DNA from: an uncultured Candidatus Thioglobus sp.
Lineage (GTDB): Bacteria > Pseudomonadota > Gammaproteobacteria > PS1 > Pseudothioglobaceae
Length of the DNA stretch: 57,600 bases
Assembly: GCA_905620445.1 (NCBI GenBank)
Contig: CAJQTP010000020.1
Location: forward strand, 1 to 57,600
Direction: 5' to 3'
Positions 10,631 to 19,661 of this stretch are shown in pieces (position 1 is the first letter of the stretch; every line of letters begins with the position of its first letter). A program made the position numbers and the translations under genes. The notes under the pieces are model-generated. The model was not told where the DNA came from. It did not search any database and worked only from the letters and a program-made list of their open reading frames with translations.

Positions 10631-11194
10631 ATGAGTTCAATTGCAGAGTTTCAGAAAAAAGTAAAGCATTCCCATCAGCTTAGGATTACTAATTATGGTG
10701 ATAGTTCTGATGAAGAGCTAGTGAATATGTCTTCTTATTCTGGCGTGGTTGAGTATTATCCTGAAGAGCTAGTAATAACGCTTAAAGCAGGCACAGTAAT
10801 TAAAGAAGTTAATAAAGAGCTTGCTAAAAATAATCAAGCATTTCCTTTTTTTATTGGAAATCCAGAGCAAACTATCGGCTCTTTGTACGCAACCTCTGGC
10901 GCTGAATTATCTGATAGTGTTCTGGGAGTTCAAATAGTTAATGGAAAAGGTGAGCTTCTAAATTTTGGCGGACAGGTAATGAAGAATGTTGCTGGATATG
11001 ACGTCTCTCGTCTTTTGGTTGGCTCTATGGGTAAGCTGGCAATTATAACTCAGATTAGTTTTAAAATTCTTCCAGGGAAAGCTGCTAAAAAATTTCAGCA
11101 AGAGGCACCAATAAAAAACAAAGAAAACTCACTAAGACTTATTTATGAGGCAAAGCTAAAAAAAGTTTTTGATCCTTATGGGATTTTTATCTAA
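10631..11194 (+). CDS. glcE: Compact glycolate oxidase FAD-binding subunit GlcE
   Basis: Second flavin-domain subunit of glycolate dehydrogenase. Only 187 residues are present, against 350 in E. coli GlcE. Residues about 40-155 are the PCMH-type domain, including GGQVMKNVAGYDVSRLL, the GlcE signature, and SMGKLAIITQISFKILP. The protein then jumps within about 20 residues to the family's C-terminal ending, here KKVFDPYGIFI. The whole second (cap) domain is therefore missing as if by internal deletion, with the reading frame kept. It overlaps glcF by one base (TAATG). The clean frame and intact operon suggest a functional short form rather than a pseudogene. Confidence 0.85.
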   Translation: MSSIAEFQKKVKHSHQLRITNYGDSSDEELVNMSSYSGVVEYYPEELVITLKAGTVIKEVNKELAKNNQAFPFFIGNPEQTIGSLYATSGAELSDSVLGVQIVNGKGELLNFGGQVMKNVAGYDVSRLLVGSMGKLAIITQISFKILPGKAAKKFQQEAPIKNKENSLRLIYEAKLKKVFDPYGIFI

Positions 11195-12348
11195 TGCATG
11201 CTGAATTAAAGAACCTGTCAATTTCAGAGCTGAATAACAAAAAAGCAAGTCAGATTATTGAGTCGTGCGTTCATTGTGGTTTTTGTTTAGCAACTTGCCC
11301 AACTTACCAGCTTTTAGGTGATGAGCTTGACTCCCCTAGAGGCCGAATTTACTTAATTAAGTCGGCACTTGAGCAAAATCAGTTCAGCAGAAAATCACTC
11401 AGTCATATGGATCGTTGTCTTACATGTCGCTCATGCGAAACAACCTGTCCATCAGGCGTTGAGTATGGCCAGTTGCTTGAGATTGGCCGTGAAATTATGG
11501 AGTCAAAGAGATCAAAACTTCAGACTCTTTATCGTTATACGGTTCGCAAGGCACTAACAACGCCATTTTTATTTAAACCTGTTGGTTATTTTTTCCGGCA
11601 CTCAAAGGTTGTCTCAAAGCCAATTAAGCCTAAAAGTATAAAATCAACTGTACTTCTTATGGGCGGTTGCGTTCAGCCAACCTTAGCACCAAATATTAAT
11701 CACAGTATCAAAAATATTTTAGCTAAATTAGACATTGAAGTTTTAGAGGCGCCACAAAGTGAATGTTGTGGAGCTCTTGATCAGCACATGGCTGCATCTG
11801 GCGATGCAATCAAAAAAGTTAAGCGAAATATTGATAAGTGGACTTCACAGCTTAATGATGGGGCTGAAGTTATATTATCAAGTGCAAGTGGTTGCGGGGT
11901 AATGATAAAAGACTACCCAAAATTGTTTGAAGAGTCAGACCCATATTTTGAAAAGGCTAGAGCTATCTCTACAAAAACTCAAGATATCGCTGAGTTTCTT
12001 GCTAGTAGGGACTTGGGTAAGCTGCAATTATCAGAATCGAATGTTTCCTATCATGAGCCATGTACTTTGCAGCATGGACAAAAGTTAAGTGGGCTTGTTG
12101 AATCTATTCTTACACAGTTTGGCTACGTTAAAAATTCAATCAAAGATTCCCATATTTGCTGTGGATCTGCAGGAGCATATTCTATCTTTGAATCTAAAAT
12201 ATCAAACCAATTAATGGTAAACAAGCTTGAAAATTTGAACGCTTCAAATCCAAAAATGATTGTTACTTCCAATATTGGTTGTTTATTACATCTTCAAAAG
12301 GGAAGTTCAATCCCTGTGAAGCATTGGGTGGAGTTGTTAGATGTCTAG
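11194..12348 (+). CDS. glcF: Glycolate oxidase iron-sulfur subunit GlcF
   Basis: Electron-transfer subunit of glycolate dehydrogenase that passes electrons from the flavin subunits towards the quinone pool. Two ferredoxin-type [4Fe-4S] motifs lie near the N-terminus: CVHCGFCLATCP and CLTCRSCETTCP. Two CCG-type cysteine-rich domains follow, around ECCGALDQH and ICCGSAGAY, with HEPCTLQHG between. At 384 residues it is close to E. coli GlcF (407). It starts within the glcE stop and overlaps the start of rlmD by 8 bp, making one tight glcDEF-rlmD transcription unit. Confidence 0.95.
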   Translation: MHAELKNLSISELNNKKASQIIESCVHCGFCLATCPTYQLLGDELDSPRGRIYLIKSALEQNQFSRKSLSHMDRCLTCRSCETTCPSGVEYGQLLEIGREIMESKRSKLQTLYRYTVRKALTTPFLFKPVGYFFRHSKVVSKPIKPKSIKSTVLLMGGCVQPTLAPNINHSIKNILAKLDIEVLEAPQSECCGALDQHMAASGDAIKKVKRNIDKWTSQLNDGAEVILSSASGCGVMIKDYPKLFEESDPYFEKARAISTKTQDIAEFLASRDLGKLQLSESNVSYHEPCTLQHGQKLSGLVESILTQFGYVKNSIKDSHICCGSAGAYSIFESKISNQLMVNKLENLNASNPKMIVTSNIGCLLHLQKGSSIPVKHWVELLDV

Positions 12349-13663
12349 AAGTAGAAAGCTAAAGAGTAAAATTTATGAAATAGAAATTGAGTCGTTATCA
12401 CATGAAGGGAGAGGTATTTCTCATAGTGATAACAAAGTTATATTTACTAGAGGTGCGCTTCCTGGAGAAAAAGTTATTGCATCTCGCACTCTCTCTAGAG
12501 CAAAGTATGAAGAGGCCGATGTTGTCGAAATAATTAAATCATCTCCAGATAGAATTGAGGCAAAGTGTGCAGTGTATGGAATATGTGGTGGCTGCTCATT
12601 TCAACACCTTTCATCTGAAAATCAAATTATTGCAAAACAGAGTTGGCTTCAAAGTGCATTTATTGGTCAAGCTAAGACTGAACCTAAAAACTGGCTAGAA
12701 CCTATGCAAGTTCAAAGCTGGGGATATCGCCGTAAAGCTCGATTGGGCGTTCGCTATGTTGCCAAAAAAGAAAAAGTTCTTGTTGGGTTTAGAGAAAAAA
12801 AGTCTTCATTTATAACTGTAATGAGTCGCTGTGAGGTCTTACATCCGTCGCTTGGAGACAATCTAGAAATAATTGCAGAATGTATTGGCAAACTTAGCAT
12901 AAGGGAGCATGTGCCTCAGATTGAGGCTGCAATTGCCGAGTCAGATACAATATTGATTTTAAGGCACCTCCAACCTTTAACTCAAGGTGATGAGGCTATA
13001 CTTAAAAAGTGCGGTGAAAAATTATCAATAACTTGGTATACGCAGAGTGGAGGTTTAGATACCATTAAGCCTTTGATCGAGGCTGTAACATTAACTTATT
13101 CTATTCCCAATCATAAGATTGAAATGGCATTTTTACCAAATGACTTTACCCAAGTTAACTTTGCGCTTAATCAAAAAATGATTAACCTTGCGATTGAATT
13201 GCTTGAATTGAATGATAAAGATAGTGTTCTTGATCTTTTCTGTGGGCTTGGTAACTTTACGCTTCCTATTTCAAAATATGTGGAAAAAATTGTTGGAATA
13301 GAGGGCGATAAAGGCTTGGTAGAAAGAGCTGAAGCAAATGCTGAAGCTAATGGAATTACTAATGCCTCATTTTATAAGGCAGACCTGTCTGAAGATGTAT
13401 CAGGCTCTGAATGGTTTAGAGGCCAAAAATACAATAAAGCTTTAATTGACCCAGCTAGAACTGGGGCAATTGAGATTGTTGAGCTTCTTCCAAAATTAAA
13501 CATTGAAAGATTAGTTTATGTTTCTTGCAATCCTGCTACTCTTGCTAGAGATACTGCTCGTTTGATTGAATTAGGCTTTACTTTAATGAGTGCTGGCGTG
13601 ATGGATATGTTTCCGCAAACTGCACACGTAGAGTCAATTGCGCTTTTTACTCGCAAAAAATGA
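12341..13663 (+). CDS. rlmD: 23S rRNA (uracil-1939-C5)-methyltransferase
   Basis: SAM-dependent RNA methyltransferase (RumA/RlmD). An N-terminal TRAM domain is followed by an iron-sulfur cluster site C76-x5-C82-x2-C85 and a fourth Cys near 164 (SRCEVL), matching E. coli RumA spacing. The SAM motif is LDLFCGLGNFTLP, and the catalytic Cys is in VYVSCNPATLARD near residue 395. Its 440 residues match the family. It is translationally coupled to glcF by overlap, although the functions are unrelated. Confidence 0.94.
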   Translation: MSRSRKLKSKIYEIEIESLSHEGRGISHSDNKVIFTRGALPGEKVIASRTLSRAKYEEADVVEIIKSSPDRIEAKCAVYGICGGCSFQHLSSENQIIAKQSWLQSAFIGQAKTEPKNWLEPMQVQSWGYRRKARLGVRYVAKKEKVLVGFREKKSSFITVMSRCEVLHPSLGDNLEIIAECIGKLSIREHVPQIEAAIAESDTILILRHLQPLTQGDEAILKKCGEKLSITWYTQSGGLDTIKPLIEAVTLTYSIPNHKIEMAFLPNDFTQVNFALNQKMINLAIELLELNDKDSVLDLFCGLGNFTLPISKYVEKIVGIEGDKGLVERAEANAEANGITNASFYKADLSEDVSGSEWFRGQKYNKALIDPARTGAIEIVELLPKLNIERLVYVSCNPATLARDTARLIELGFTLMSAGVMDMFPQTAHVESIALFTRKK

Positions 13664-13716
13664 GTATTAACGTATGATAATATTAGATAAGATTTTAATT
13701 TCAATAGGAAAGATAA

Positions 13717-14130
13717 ATGAGCTATAAGCGTAACTTATTGCCAAAAATGGCTTTAGAAAGACTTAAGGAAAATCCAGAGGCTGTATTGATTGATGTTAGA
13801 ACACGTGCTGAATATAAGTATGTAGGCTATCCAGAAAATTCAATTCTTATTCCTTGGTTTGATGAGCCGGATTTAAAATCTGATCCAGAGGCTTTTTACG
13901 AATCAGTTCTGAATGAACTCGGAGACCGAAGTGAAGTACTGAATACTGAACTGATTTTTATATGCAGAAGTGGATTCAGATCAAATGAAGCGTTAAAATG
14001 CCTTCAAAGTAATGGGTTTACTTGTCTTTCCCATGTTGCTAGTGGATTTGAGGGTGACTTGGATGAAAATGATCATCGCGGCAACCTTAATGGTTGGAGG
14101 CATGATGGCATGCCTTGGTCTCAAGGCTAA
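13717..14130 (+). CDS. Rhodanese-like sulfurtransferase domain protein
   Basis: Single rhodanese domain of 137 residues with no signal peptide, so cytoplasmic. The start of the fold is visible in VLIDVRTRAEYKYVGYP, and the active-site loop is CRSGFRS with the persulfide-forming Cys. This Cys-loop is six residues, typical of thiosulfate or persulfide sulfurtransferases rather than phosphatases. It resembles the alphaproteobacterial/gammaproteobacterial family with a C-terminal NGWRHDGMPW tail. It is convergent with uvrD and overlaps its end by 4 bp. The physiological sulfur donor and acceptor are unknown. Confidence 0.9.
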   Translation: MSYKRNLLPKMALERLKENPEAVLIDVRTRAEYKYVGYPENSILIPWFDEPDLKSDPEAFYESVLNELGDRSEVLNTELIFICRSGFRSNEALKCLQSNGFTCLSHVASGFEGDLDENDHRGNLNGWRHDGMPWSQG

Positions 14131-16295
14131 ACTATCTCAAGGTTAGCGTAAGAACTAATCAACCATTTCGTTCCAGCTTTTTGAAAATTAATTTGCAGTC
14201 GCATTGAATCGCCACTCCCCTCATAATTTAAAATAGTGCCAAGTCCAAATTTATTGTGTTTGACAACCTGACCTATTGAATAAATTGAATCATTAGTTGC
14301 AACTAACTTTTTTTTGTCATCTGGATTATTTTTGTATCCTTGATAAGTTACTTCACTATTTGGGTTTTTAATATATGTTAAAAAACTTTTTGGTATCTCA
14401 TCTAGGAATCTTGATTGCATTGAATAAAAAGTTTGTCCTTTGATAAAACGTCTACTAGCATAGGAGAGGGTTAAAGACTTCATTGCTCTGGTCATACCTA
14501 CATAACAAAGGCGTCTTTCTTCATCAGTATTAGGAGCTTCTCCCTCGCGTTGTCTGGATGGAAACAAATCCTCTTCAAGGCCTACCAAAAAGACTACAGG
14601 AAACTCTAATCCTTTGGCCGAATGGACAGTCATTAGTTGAACAGAACCTAGATTGCCTTGATTAGATTCACCATTAGAATCAAGAGTAGCAAGAGCAATA
14701 AAGCCCTGAGTTTCATTCAATTCATTATCTTCTTCATGAGTATACTGCGTTGCATTAGTTACAAGTTGATCGAGGTTTTCACTTTTACTGCCTGCCTTGT
14801 CAGTCTTATCATTAGCGTAATGATTTATTAATCCAGACTGAATTAGTATAGAGTCCACTTTCTCACTAAGGGCGAGGTTTTTAGTTTTGTCAGTTATCTC
14901 TTCAATTAGATGGATAAATGCTTTTAAAGCATTTGCTGCCCTTGCTGGAAGGGTATCAACAATAGCAATAGATGACTGAAAGAGGTCGGTATGGTTTTCA
15001 ACTGAGTGAGATTTAATATCTTCAATTGTTTTCAGCCCAATTCCACGAGTTGGAAAGTTCACAATCCTCTCAAATGCTATGTTGTCAGAAGTATTTTCAA
15101 TGAGTCGAACATAACCCATAGCATTTTTAATTTCAGCACGGACAAAAAATGGCAATCCTCCATATACTCTATAGTTAAGATTTTGTCTTAAAAGTGCTTG
15201 TTCAAATTCTAAAGATTGGGCATTTGAGCGATAGAGTATTGCGCACTCATCTAGGTTTCTACCTTGATGAAATTGAGTCTGGATTTCACCAACGACATAT
15301 TGTGCTTCCTCTGTTTGAGTTCTTGCATTGAATACATTGATAAGGTCTCCGTCGCCTGACTCTGTCCAAAGGGACTTTTCAAGACGATTTTGATTATTTG
15401 CAATCAATGCGTTTGATGCGCTAAGAATATTCCCTGTTGAGCGATAATTTTGCTCAAGCTTGATAACCTGAATTGGCTTAAAGTCACTTTCTATTTTTTG
15501 AATATTTTCAATTCTTGCACCCCTCCAACCATAAATAGATTGATCGTCATCACCAACACAGAAAACATGGTTATCTTGATTATGAAGTATTTTTATAAAC
15601 TGATATTGGACTCGGTTAGTATCTTGAAATTCATCAACCAAGATATGACGAAATTTTTTTTGGTAATTAACTAAAAGAGATTCATTGTTCTTTAAAAGCT
15701 CATAACTTTTAACTAGTAAGCCAGCAAAATCAACCAAGTCATTGGCCTGACAATGCTTCTCATAAAGATCAAAAACTTTAGTGCTTTGTTTTACAAAAAA
15801 GTTATAACCAGCATCAATTTGATGGGGCAATATGCCTTCATCTTTCTGTTGGTTAATAAACCACTGCACCTTTTTTATAGGAAACTTTGTTTCATCAATA
15901 CCATTCTCTTTCATCAAGCGTTTAACGATTCGAAACTGATCTTGTGCATCTAAAATTTGAAATGTGGGCGAAAGATTTGCCTCTACAGGATGAGTCCTAA
16001 GGAGTCTATGTGCAAGCGAATGGAAAGTACCAACCCACATCCTGCCAATTGGCCGTCTTAGAAGATCACTCAATCGCTCTTTCATTTCATTTGCAGCTTT
16101 ATTTGTAAAAGTCACGGCAAGTATGTCGTCAACATTACGATTTTTTGATGTCACTAAATGATGAATTCTTTGAGTTAATACGCGCGTCTTTCCGCTCCCA
16201 GCACCTGCAAGAATTAATGCATTTGTGTCTTCACTTAGTGTTACAGATTGTTGTTGTTTTTCGTTTAGTCCGTCAACTATTGGCGCAGAATTCAT
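14127..16295 (-). CDS. uvrD: DNA helicase II, UvrD/PcrA family
   Basis: Superfamily 1A 3'-5' DNA helicase used in nucleotide excision and mismatch repair. Helicase motifs are in order: AGAGSGKTRVL (I), DDILAVTFTNKAANEM (Ia), DEFQDTN (II), GDDDQSIYGWRGA (III), NYRSTGNIL (IV), TVHSAKGLEFPVVF (V) and VGMTRA (VI). The 722 residues match E. coli UvrD (720), and the C-terminal KHNKFGLGTIL segment is the UvrD/PcrA tail that contacts RNA polymerase. Rep is less likely because of that tail. The gene is monocistronic and convergent with the rhodanese gene. Confidence 0.95.
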   Translation of the reverse strand: MNSAPIVDGLNEKQQQSVTLSEDTNALILAGAGSGKTRVLTQRIHHLVTSKNRNVDDILAVTFTNKAANEMKERLSDLLRRPIGRMWVGTFHSLAHRLLRTHPVEANLSPTFQILDAQDQFRIVKRLMKENGIDETKFPIKKVQWFINQQKDEGILPHQIDAGYNFFVKQSTKVFDLYEKHCQANDLVDFAGLLVKSYELLKNNESLLVNYQKKFRHILVDEFQDTNRVQYQFIKILHNQDNHVFCVGDDDQSIYGWRGARIENIQKIESDFKPIQVIKLEQNYRSTGNILSASNALIANNQNRLEKSLWTESGDGDLINVFNARTQTEEAQYVVGEIQTQFHQGRNLDECAILYRSNAQSLEFEQALLRQNLNYRVYGGLPFFVRAEIKNAMGYVRLIENTSDNIAFERIVNFPTRGIGLKTIEDIKSHSVENHTDLFQSSIAIVDTLPARAANALKAFIHLIEEITDKTKNLALSEKVDSILIQSGLINHYANDKTDKAGSKSENLDQLVTNATQYTHEEDNELNETQGFIALATLDSNGESNQGNLGSVQLMTVHSAKGLEFPVVFLVGLEEDLFPSRQREGEAPNTDEERRLCYVGMTRAMKSLTLSYASRRFIKGQTFYSMQSRFLDEIPKSFLTYIKNPNSEVTYQGYKNNPDDKKKLVATNDSIYSIGQVVKHNKFGLGTILNYEGSGDSMRLQINFQKAGTKWLISSYANLEIV

Positions 16296-16452
16296 ATTGG
16301 GTATTTAATTAAATTTGGAGGTTTTTTGTTCTAATTATTTGAAAAAGGTTATTACTTGATGGGAGTATAGATAAATTATAATCAGATTATGAGTCATTAT
16401 AATGATGACTGATTCCTTTGTCACAGTTAAGCTGGCTTACTACTAAATTAAT

Positions 16453-17394
16453 ATGAATAAATCTTGGAATGAGAGTGTGCGATTATCATTGAAAAGCTCT
16501 AATGAGTGCAACGAATATTTTGGCGGAAATACTTTTAAAGATTTTCACTTTCCTGTCAAGATACCACTTGAATTTGCAGAAAGAATTGATAAGTCCGATC
16601 CTTTAGATCCGCTAATGCTTCAAACTCTTCCAAGAGAAGTCAAAGCTTCTGAGGGCTTTTTTGATTCACCTGTTTCAGATGAAGAGCACTCTCCAGTTAA
16701 GGGTTTAATTCATAAGTATCCTTCGCGAGTCCTTCTAATAGCATCTAGTGTGTGCGCAATTCATTGTCAGTACTGTTTTAGACAGAATTTTGATTACGAA
16801 TCACATGATATTTTAAAAAACTGGTCAGCCATTGAGGATTATTTATTCAATAAAAAAGAGGTGAGTGAAGTTGTTTTGAGTGGCGGTGACCCTTTGACAT
16901 TAAGTGATAAAAAAATTAGCAAAATACTAAACAAGATTGAGGATGTCGGTCATATTAAGACAGTTAGATTCCATACTAGAACGGCTGTAGTTATTCCATC
17001 AAGAATTACTCAGGAGCTGATTGATATGCTTAATAAAACTAGGTTAAAAGTTGTTTTCGTTTTTCATATAAACCATGCCAATGAAATATCTGGTGAGTTT
17101 ATGAAAAATGTTGAGGGTTTGAAGGCCCATACTTTGTTAAATCAGTCAGTATTTTTGAGAGACGTTAATGATAGTGCTCAGATTTTATCTGAGCTATCTA
17201 ACAAGCTTTTTGAGTCTAGTATATTGCCATACTATATTCACCTTCTTGACAAGGTAACAGGGGCCGAGCGTTTTTTAGTTACCGATAAAAAAGCTAAAGA
17301 AATTTATAAAAAAATTCAAACTTTATTGCCGGGTTATTTAGTGCCAAGAATGGTTCGAGATGAGGGCGGTGACTCTAAGAGGCTGGTACGATAA
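16453..17394 (+). CDS. epmB: EF-P beta-lysylation protein EpmB (lysine 2,3-aminomutase-like)
   Basis: Radical SAM enzyme that converts (S)-alpha-lysine to (R)-beta-lysine for modification of elongation factor P. The cluster motif C-x3-C-x2-C is CAIHCQYC near residues 101-108. Conserved LAM-family segments include HKYPSRVLLI, VVLSGGDPL and RFHTR, and the PLP-binding Lys region is near the C-terminus. At 313 residues it is shorter than E. coli EpmB (342). Neither EpmA nor EF-P is in the window. The last 20 bp overlap the convergent thioredoxin-like gene. Confidence 0.9.
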   Translation: MNKSWNESVRLSLKSSNECNEYFGGNTFKDFHFPVKIPLEFAERIDKSDPLDPLMLQTLPREVKASEGFFDSPVSDEEHSPVKGLIHKYPSRVLLIASSVCAIHCQYCFRQNFDYESHDILKNWSAIEDYLFNKKEVSEVVLSGGDPLTLSDKKISKILNKIEDVGHIKTVRFHTRTAVVIPSRITQELIDMLNKTRLKVVFVFHINHANEISGEFMKNVEGLKAHTLLNQSVFLRDVNDSAQILSELSNKLFESSILPYYIHLLDKVTGAERFLVTDKKAKEIYKKIQTLLPGYLVPRMVRDEGGDSKRLVR

Positions 17395-17902
17395 ATTTGT
17401 TCAAATCGTCTATTGTAATCTCACCCATAAAAGTGTGAAGTAGCTGACCCTCTGGGCTATAAATTTGAGTTGTTGGCATGCCTACAATCTCTCCAAAATT
17501 TGAATATTCAGAGTCGTTATCTTCGTCATAAAGTACGATAGGGTAGTTAATAGAGAAGCGCTCCACATAGTCATTAATTATTACTAGGTCTACAGGCTCA
17601 AAATCCAGTCCAAGAATCTCAACATGATCAGAATTTTCATCATAAAATTTTACAAATGCAGGAATCTCCTTTAAGCAAGGGGTGCACCAAGTTGCCCAAA
17701 AATTTACAACTAGATATTTTCCGCGAGTATTTCTCTCTGTAAAGATATTACCTTTTGTGTCTGTTAGGCTGAATGAAAGATCTGGAATAGATTCATGCCA
17801 TGGCATTAAAGGCTTTGCCCAGTCTACTATATCGTTAAAACTTAATGCTTGGCTTGCATGAAATGGAGTTATTAGCCAGAGTATAATTAGAATTTTTTTC
17901 AT
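17375..17902 (-). CDS. TlpA/ResA-like periplasmic thioredoxin-fold protein
   Basis: Exported thiol-disulfide protein of 175 residues. The N-terminus MKKILIILWLITPFHASQA is a signal peptide or membrane anchor. The redox motif is WCTPC (C73 and C76), preceded by VVNFWATW, and the cis-Pro lies in VGMPTTQIY. TlpA/ResA relatives reduce apocytochrome c haem sites or other periplasmic disulfides; the partner here is unknown. It is convergent with epmB, overlapping its 3' end by 20 bp, and transcribed away from the ArsC-like gene. Confidence 0.9.
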   Translation of the reverse strand: MKKILIILWLITPFHASQALSFNDIVDWAKPLMPWHESIPDLSFSLTDTKGNIFTERNTRGKYLVVNFWATWCTPCLKEIPAFVKFYDENSDHVEILGLDFEPVDLVIINDYVERFSINYPIVLYDEDNDSEYSNFGEIVGMPTTQIYSPEGQLLHTFMGEITIDDLNKFIVPAS

Positions 17903-17913
17903 CAGTTTTTATT

Positions 17914-18261
17914 ATGAATGCCAAGATTTATCACAATTCGCGCTGCTCTAAATCAAGAGCAACTGTTGCCATTTTAGAACAAAATGATGTTGACTTTGAT
18001 GTTGTTAATTACTTGATTGAGCCTCCTAGTGAATTAGAGCTAAGGGAAATTTTGAATGATTTGGGTATGAGCGCTAGAGAGCTTCTTAGAAAGGGTGAAT
18101 CTAAGTTCAAGGAATTGGGACTATCTAATAAATCTTTAAGCGAAGGCGATTTAATTAAAGCAATGCTTGAGTTTCCCATTTTAATTGAGCGACCAATCGT
18201 TAGAACAGAGAAGGGCGTTGCTATTGGAAGGCCTCCTGAGAATATTCAATCAATTCTCTGA
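17914..18261 (+). CDS. ArsC-family reductase (arsenate reductase, glutaredoxin-dependent type)
   Basis: Cytoplasmic thioredoxin-fold protein of 115 residues. The active-site Cys is C11 in HNSRCSKSR, and the family segment RPIVRTEKGVAIGRPPENI is present. Arsenate reduction with glutathione/glutaredoxin is the textbook role of ArsC, but many relatives (for example YffB/Spx-like) have other or unknown roles, and no ars genes are nearby. The three catalytic Arg equivalents seem represented, with the Arg in IERPIVRT visible. It begins 11 bp from the divergent TlpA-like gene. Confidence 0.85.
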   Translation: MNAKIYHNSRCSKSRATVAILEQNDVDFDVVNYLIEPPSELELREILNDLGMSARELLRKGESKFKELGLSNKSLSEGDLIKAMLEFPILIERPIVRTEKGVAIGRPPENIQSIL

Positions 18262-18269
18262 TGTATATT

Positions 18270-18737
18270 TTATTCTCTATGGTATGGGTGGTTATTAAGT
18301 AAGCTATAGCCACGGTAGATTTGCTCTACCACTATCAATCTTGCCATTGAATGCGTCATAGTTAGATTGGAAAGACCCCAAAGCTGATGACATTTTTGTT
18401 TTATTTCTGAGGAAAGTCCATCTGCACCTCCAATTATCAATGCAACACTCTCACCTTCAAGCTGCCAGTTTTCAATTGATTTAGAAATTTGTTTACTGGT
18501 TTGTTGCTTTCCAAGTTCATCAAAGGCTATCAAGAGGGTTGACTCGCTGGCAGCTTCTAGCAGTAATTTTGATTCAAGGTTTTTTGAATTTTCAGCACTA
18601 CTTGATTTACGGCTCTGAGAATCTAAGCTTGTGATTTTGAAATTGTAGTAACTAGGGAGTTGTTTTTGATAATGTTCAATGCCAAGGTTAATCCAATTAG
18701 GCATTTTTTTGCCGATCGTAATTAGGTTAATCCTCAT
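18270..18737 (-). CDS. rlmH: 23S rRNA (pseudouridine-1915-N3)-methyltransferase
   Basis: SPOUT-class methyltransferase acting on pseudouridine 1915 in helix 69 of 23S rRNA. The 155 residues equal E. coli RlmH in length. The SAM-binding knot is in LIIGGADGLSSEIK, and the C-terminus YRGYSLLNNHPYHRE is the family signature that completes the active site of the dimer. It overlaps rsfS by 11 bp and is the last gene of the operon metallo-hydrolase-nadD-rsfS-rlmH, the order common in gammaproteobacteria for rsfS-rlmH. Confidence 0.96.
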   Translation of the reverse strand: MRINLITIGKKMPNWINLGIEHYQKQLPSYYNFKITSLDSQSRKSSSAENSKNLESKLLLEAASESTLLIAFDELGKQQTSKQISKSIENWQLEGESVALIIGGADGLSSEIKQKCHQLWGLSNLTMTHSMARLIVVEQIYRGYSLLNNHPYHRE

Positions 18738-19062
18738 CTTCCTCAGTAGACCATAATTTTTCTAATTTATAGAAGTCCCTTGTTTTTTCAGTCATTAAGT
18801 GAACAACAACCTCACCTAGATCAACTAAGGCCCACTCACTTTGTTGTTTACCTTCGATTCCTAGGACAACCATATCAACTCTTTTAGCCTCAGTACTGAC
18901 GTTATTAGCCATACTTTTGACATGTTGGACCGATCTGCCGGTAGCTATAATAATCGCCTCTATATCATCACACTGCTTCATAACGTTCAGAGTTACAATG
19001 TTCTCACCTTTTAAATCGTCAATTACGTTTTCAACAATTTTTATTTGTTTATCAAGAGTCAT
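18727..19062 (-). CDS. rsfS: Ribosomal silencing factor RsfS
   Basis: Binds ribosomal protein L14 and blocks subunit joining when nutrients are low. The 111 residues cover the full Iojap/RsfS domain, with ATGRSVQHVKSMA and the conserved WALVDLGEVVVHLMTEKTR segment, which is the L14-facing sheet. The start overlaps the nadD stop by 4 bp, and the 3' end overlaps rlmH, so translation is coupled through the block. Confidence 0.95.
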   Translation of the reverse strand: MTLDKQIKIVENVIDDLKGENIVTLNVMKQCDDIEAIIIATGRSVQHVKSMANNVSTEAKRVDMVVLGIEGKQQSEWALVDLGEVVVHLMTEKTRDFYKLEKLWSTEEDED

Positions 19063-19661
19063 ATTTTTTTTATAAAGCTAATTATGGGAATAGGTAATAA
19101 ATTATCAAGATTTTGATTGGCGGCAATTTTACCTCTAATATCACTCGATGAAATATCTATCATTTGAGAATTGGAAAAATATAAGTGCCCATTTGGTTTT
19201 GCTTTAAGTTGATGAGTATCTTCTGCTGTGTCAAAAGTCTCTAGAGTTTTACTAGTTGGTTGGCCACCATTTCGTGGAAGAACAATTAAATGAATCAACT
19301 TTGAGAATTCATTCCAGTTTTTCCAAGTTTTAAAATTGATAAAGCTATCCATTCCAATAATTAAGCAAATTGACTCATTTTTAAATGCCTTTTTTAAGTC
19401 GAGTAGGGTGTCAATCATGAAAGAGCTTCCACCACGAAGAATTTCTCTCGTATCAATTTCAAGAGTAGTGAACTCTTTAATGGCCAGATTAAGCATTTGA
19501 AGTCTTTGATTAGAGGTGTAATTAAGAGAATTTTTATGAACGGGTTCGAAGCACGGCAGCATAAATAGTCGATCAATATCGAGCTCGTTTTTTATCGATG
19601 TTGCTGTTTGGAGGTGTCCAAGATGAACGGGATCAAAGGAGCCACCATAAATACCTATCAT
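19059..19661 (-). CDS. nadD: Nicotinate-nucleotide adenylyltransferase
   Basis: Joins nicotinate mononucleotide and ATP to make deamido-NAD in NAD synthesis. The nucleotidyltransferase motif GGSFDPVHLGHL starts at about residue 6 and contains the HxGH-type motif. The late motif ISSSDIRGKI is present. The length of 200 residues is normal. It overlaps the upstream metallo-hydrolase gene and the downstream rsfS by 4 bp each, so all four genes in the block are tightly packed. Confidence 0.95.
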   Translation of the reverse strand: MIGIYGGSFDPVHLGHLQTATSIKNELDIDRLFMLPCFEPVHKNSLNYTSNQRLQMLNLAIKEFTTLEIDTREILRGGSSFMIDTLLDLKKAFKNESICLIIGMDSFINFKTWKNWNEFSKLIHLIVLPRNGGQPTSKTLETFDTAEDTHQLKAKPNGHLYFSNSQMIDISSSDIRGKIAANQNLDNLLPIPIISFIKKI

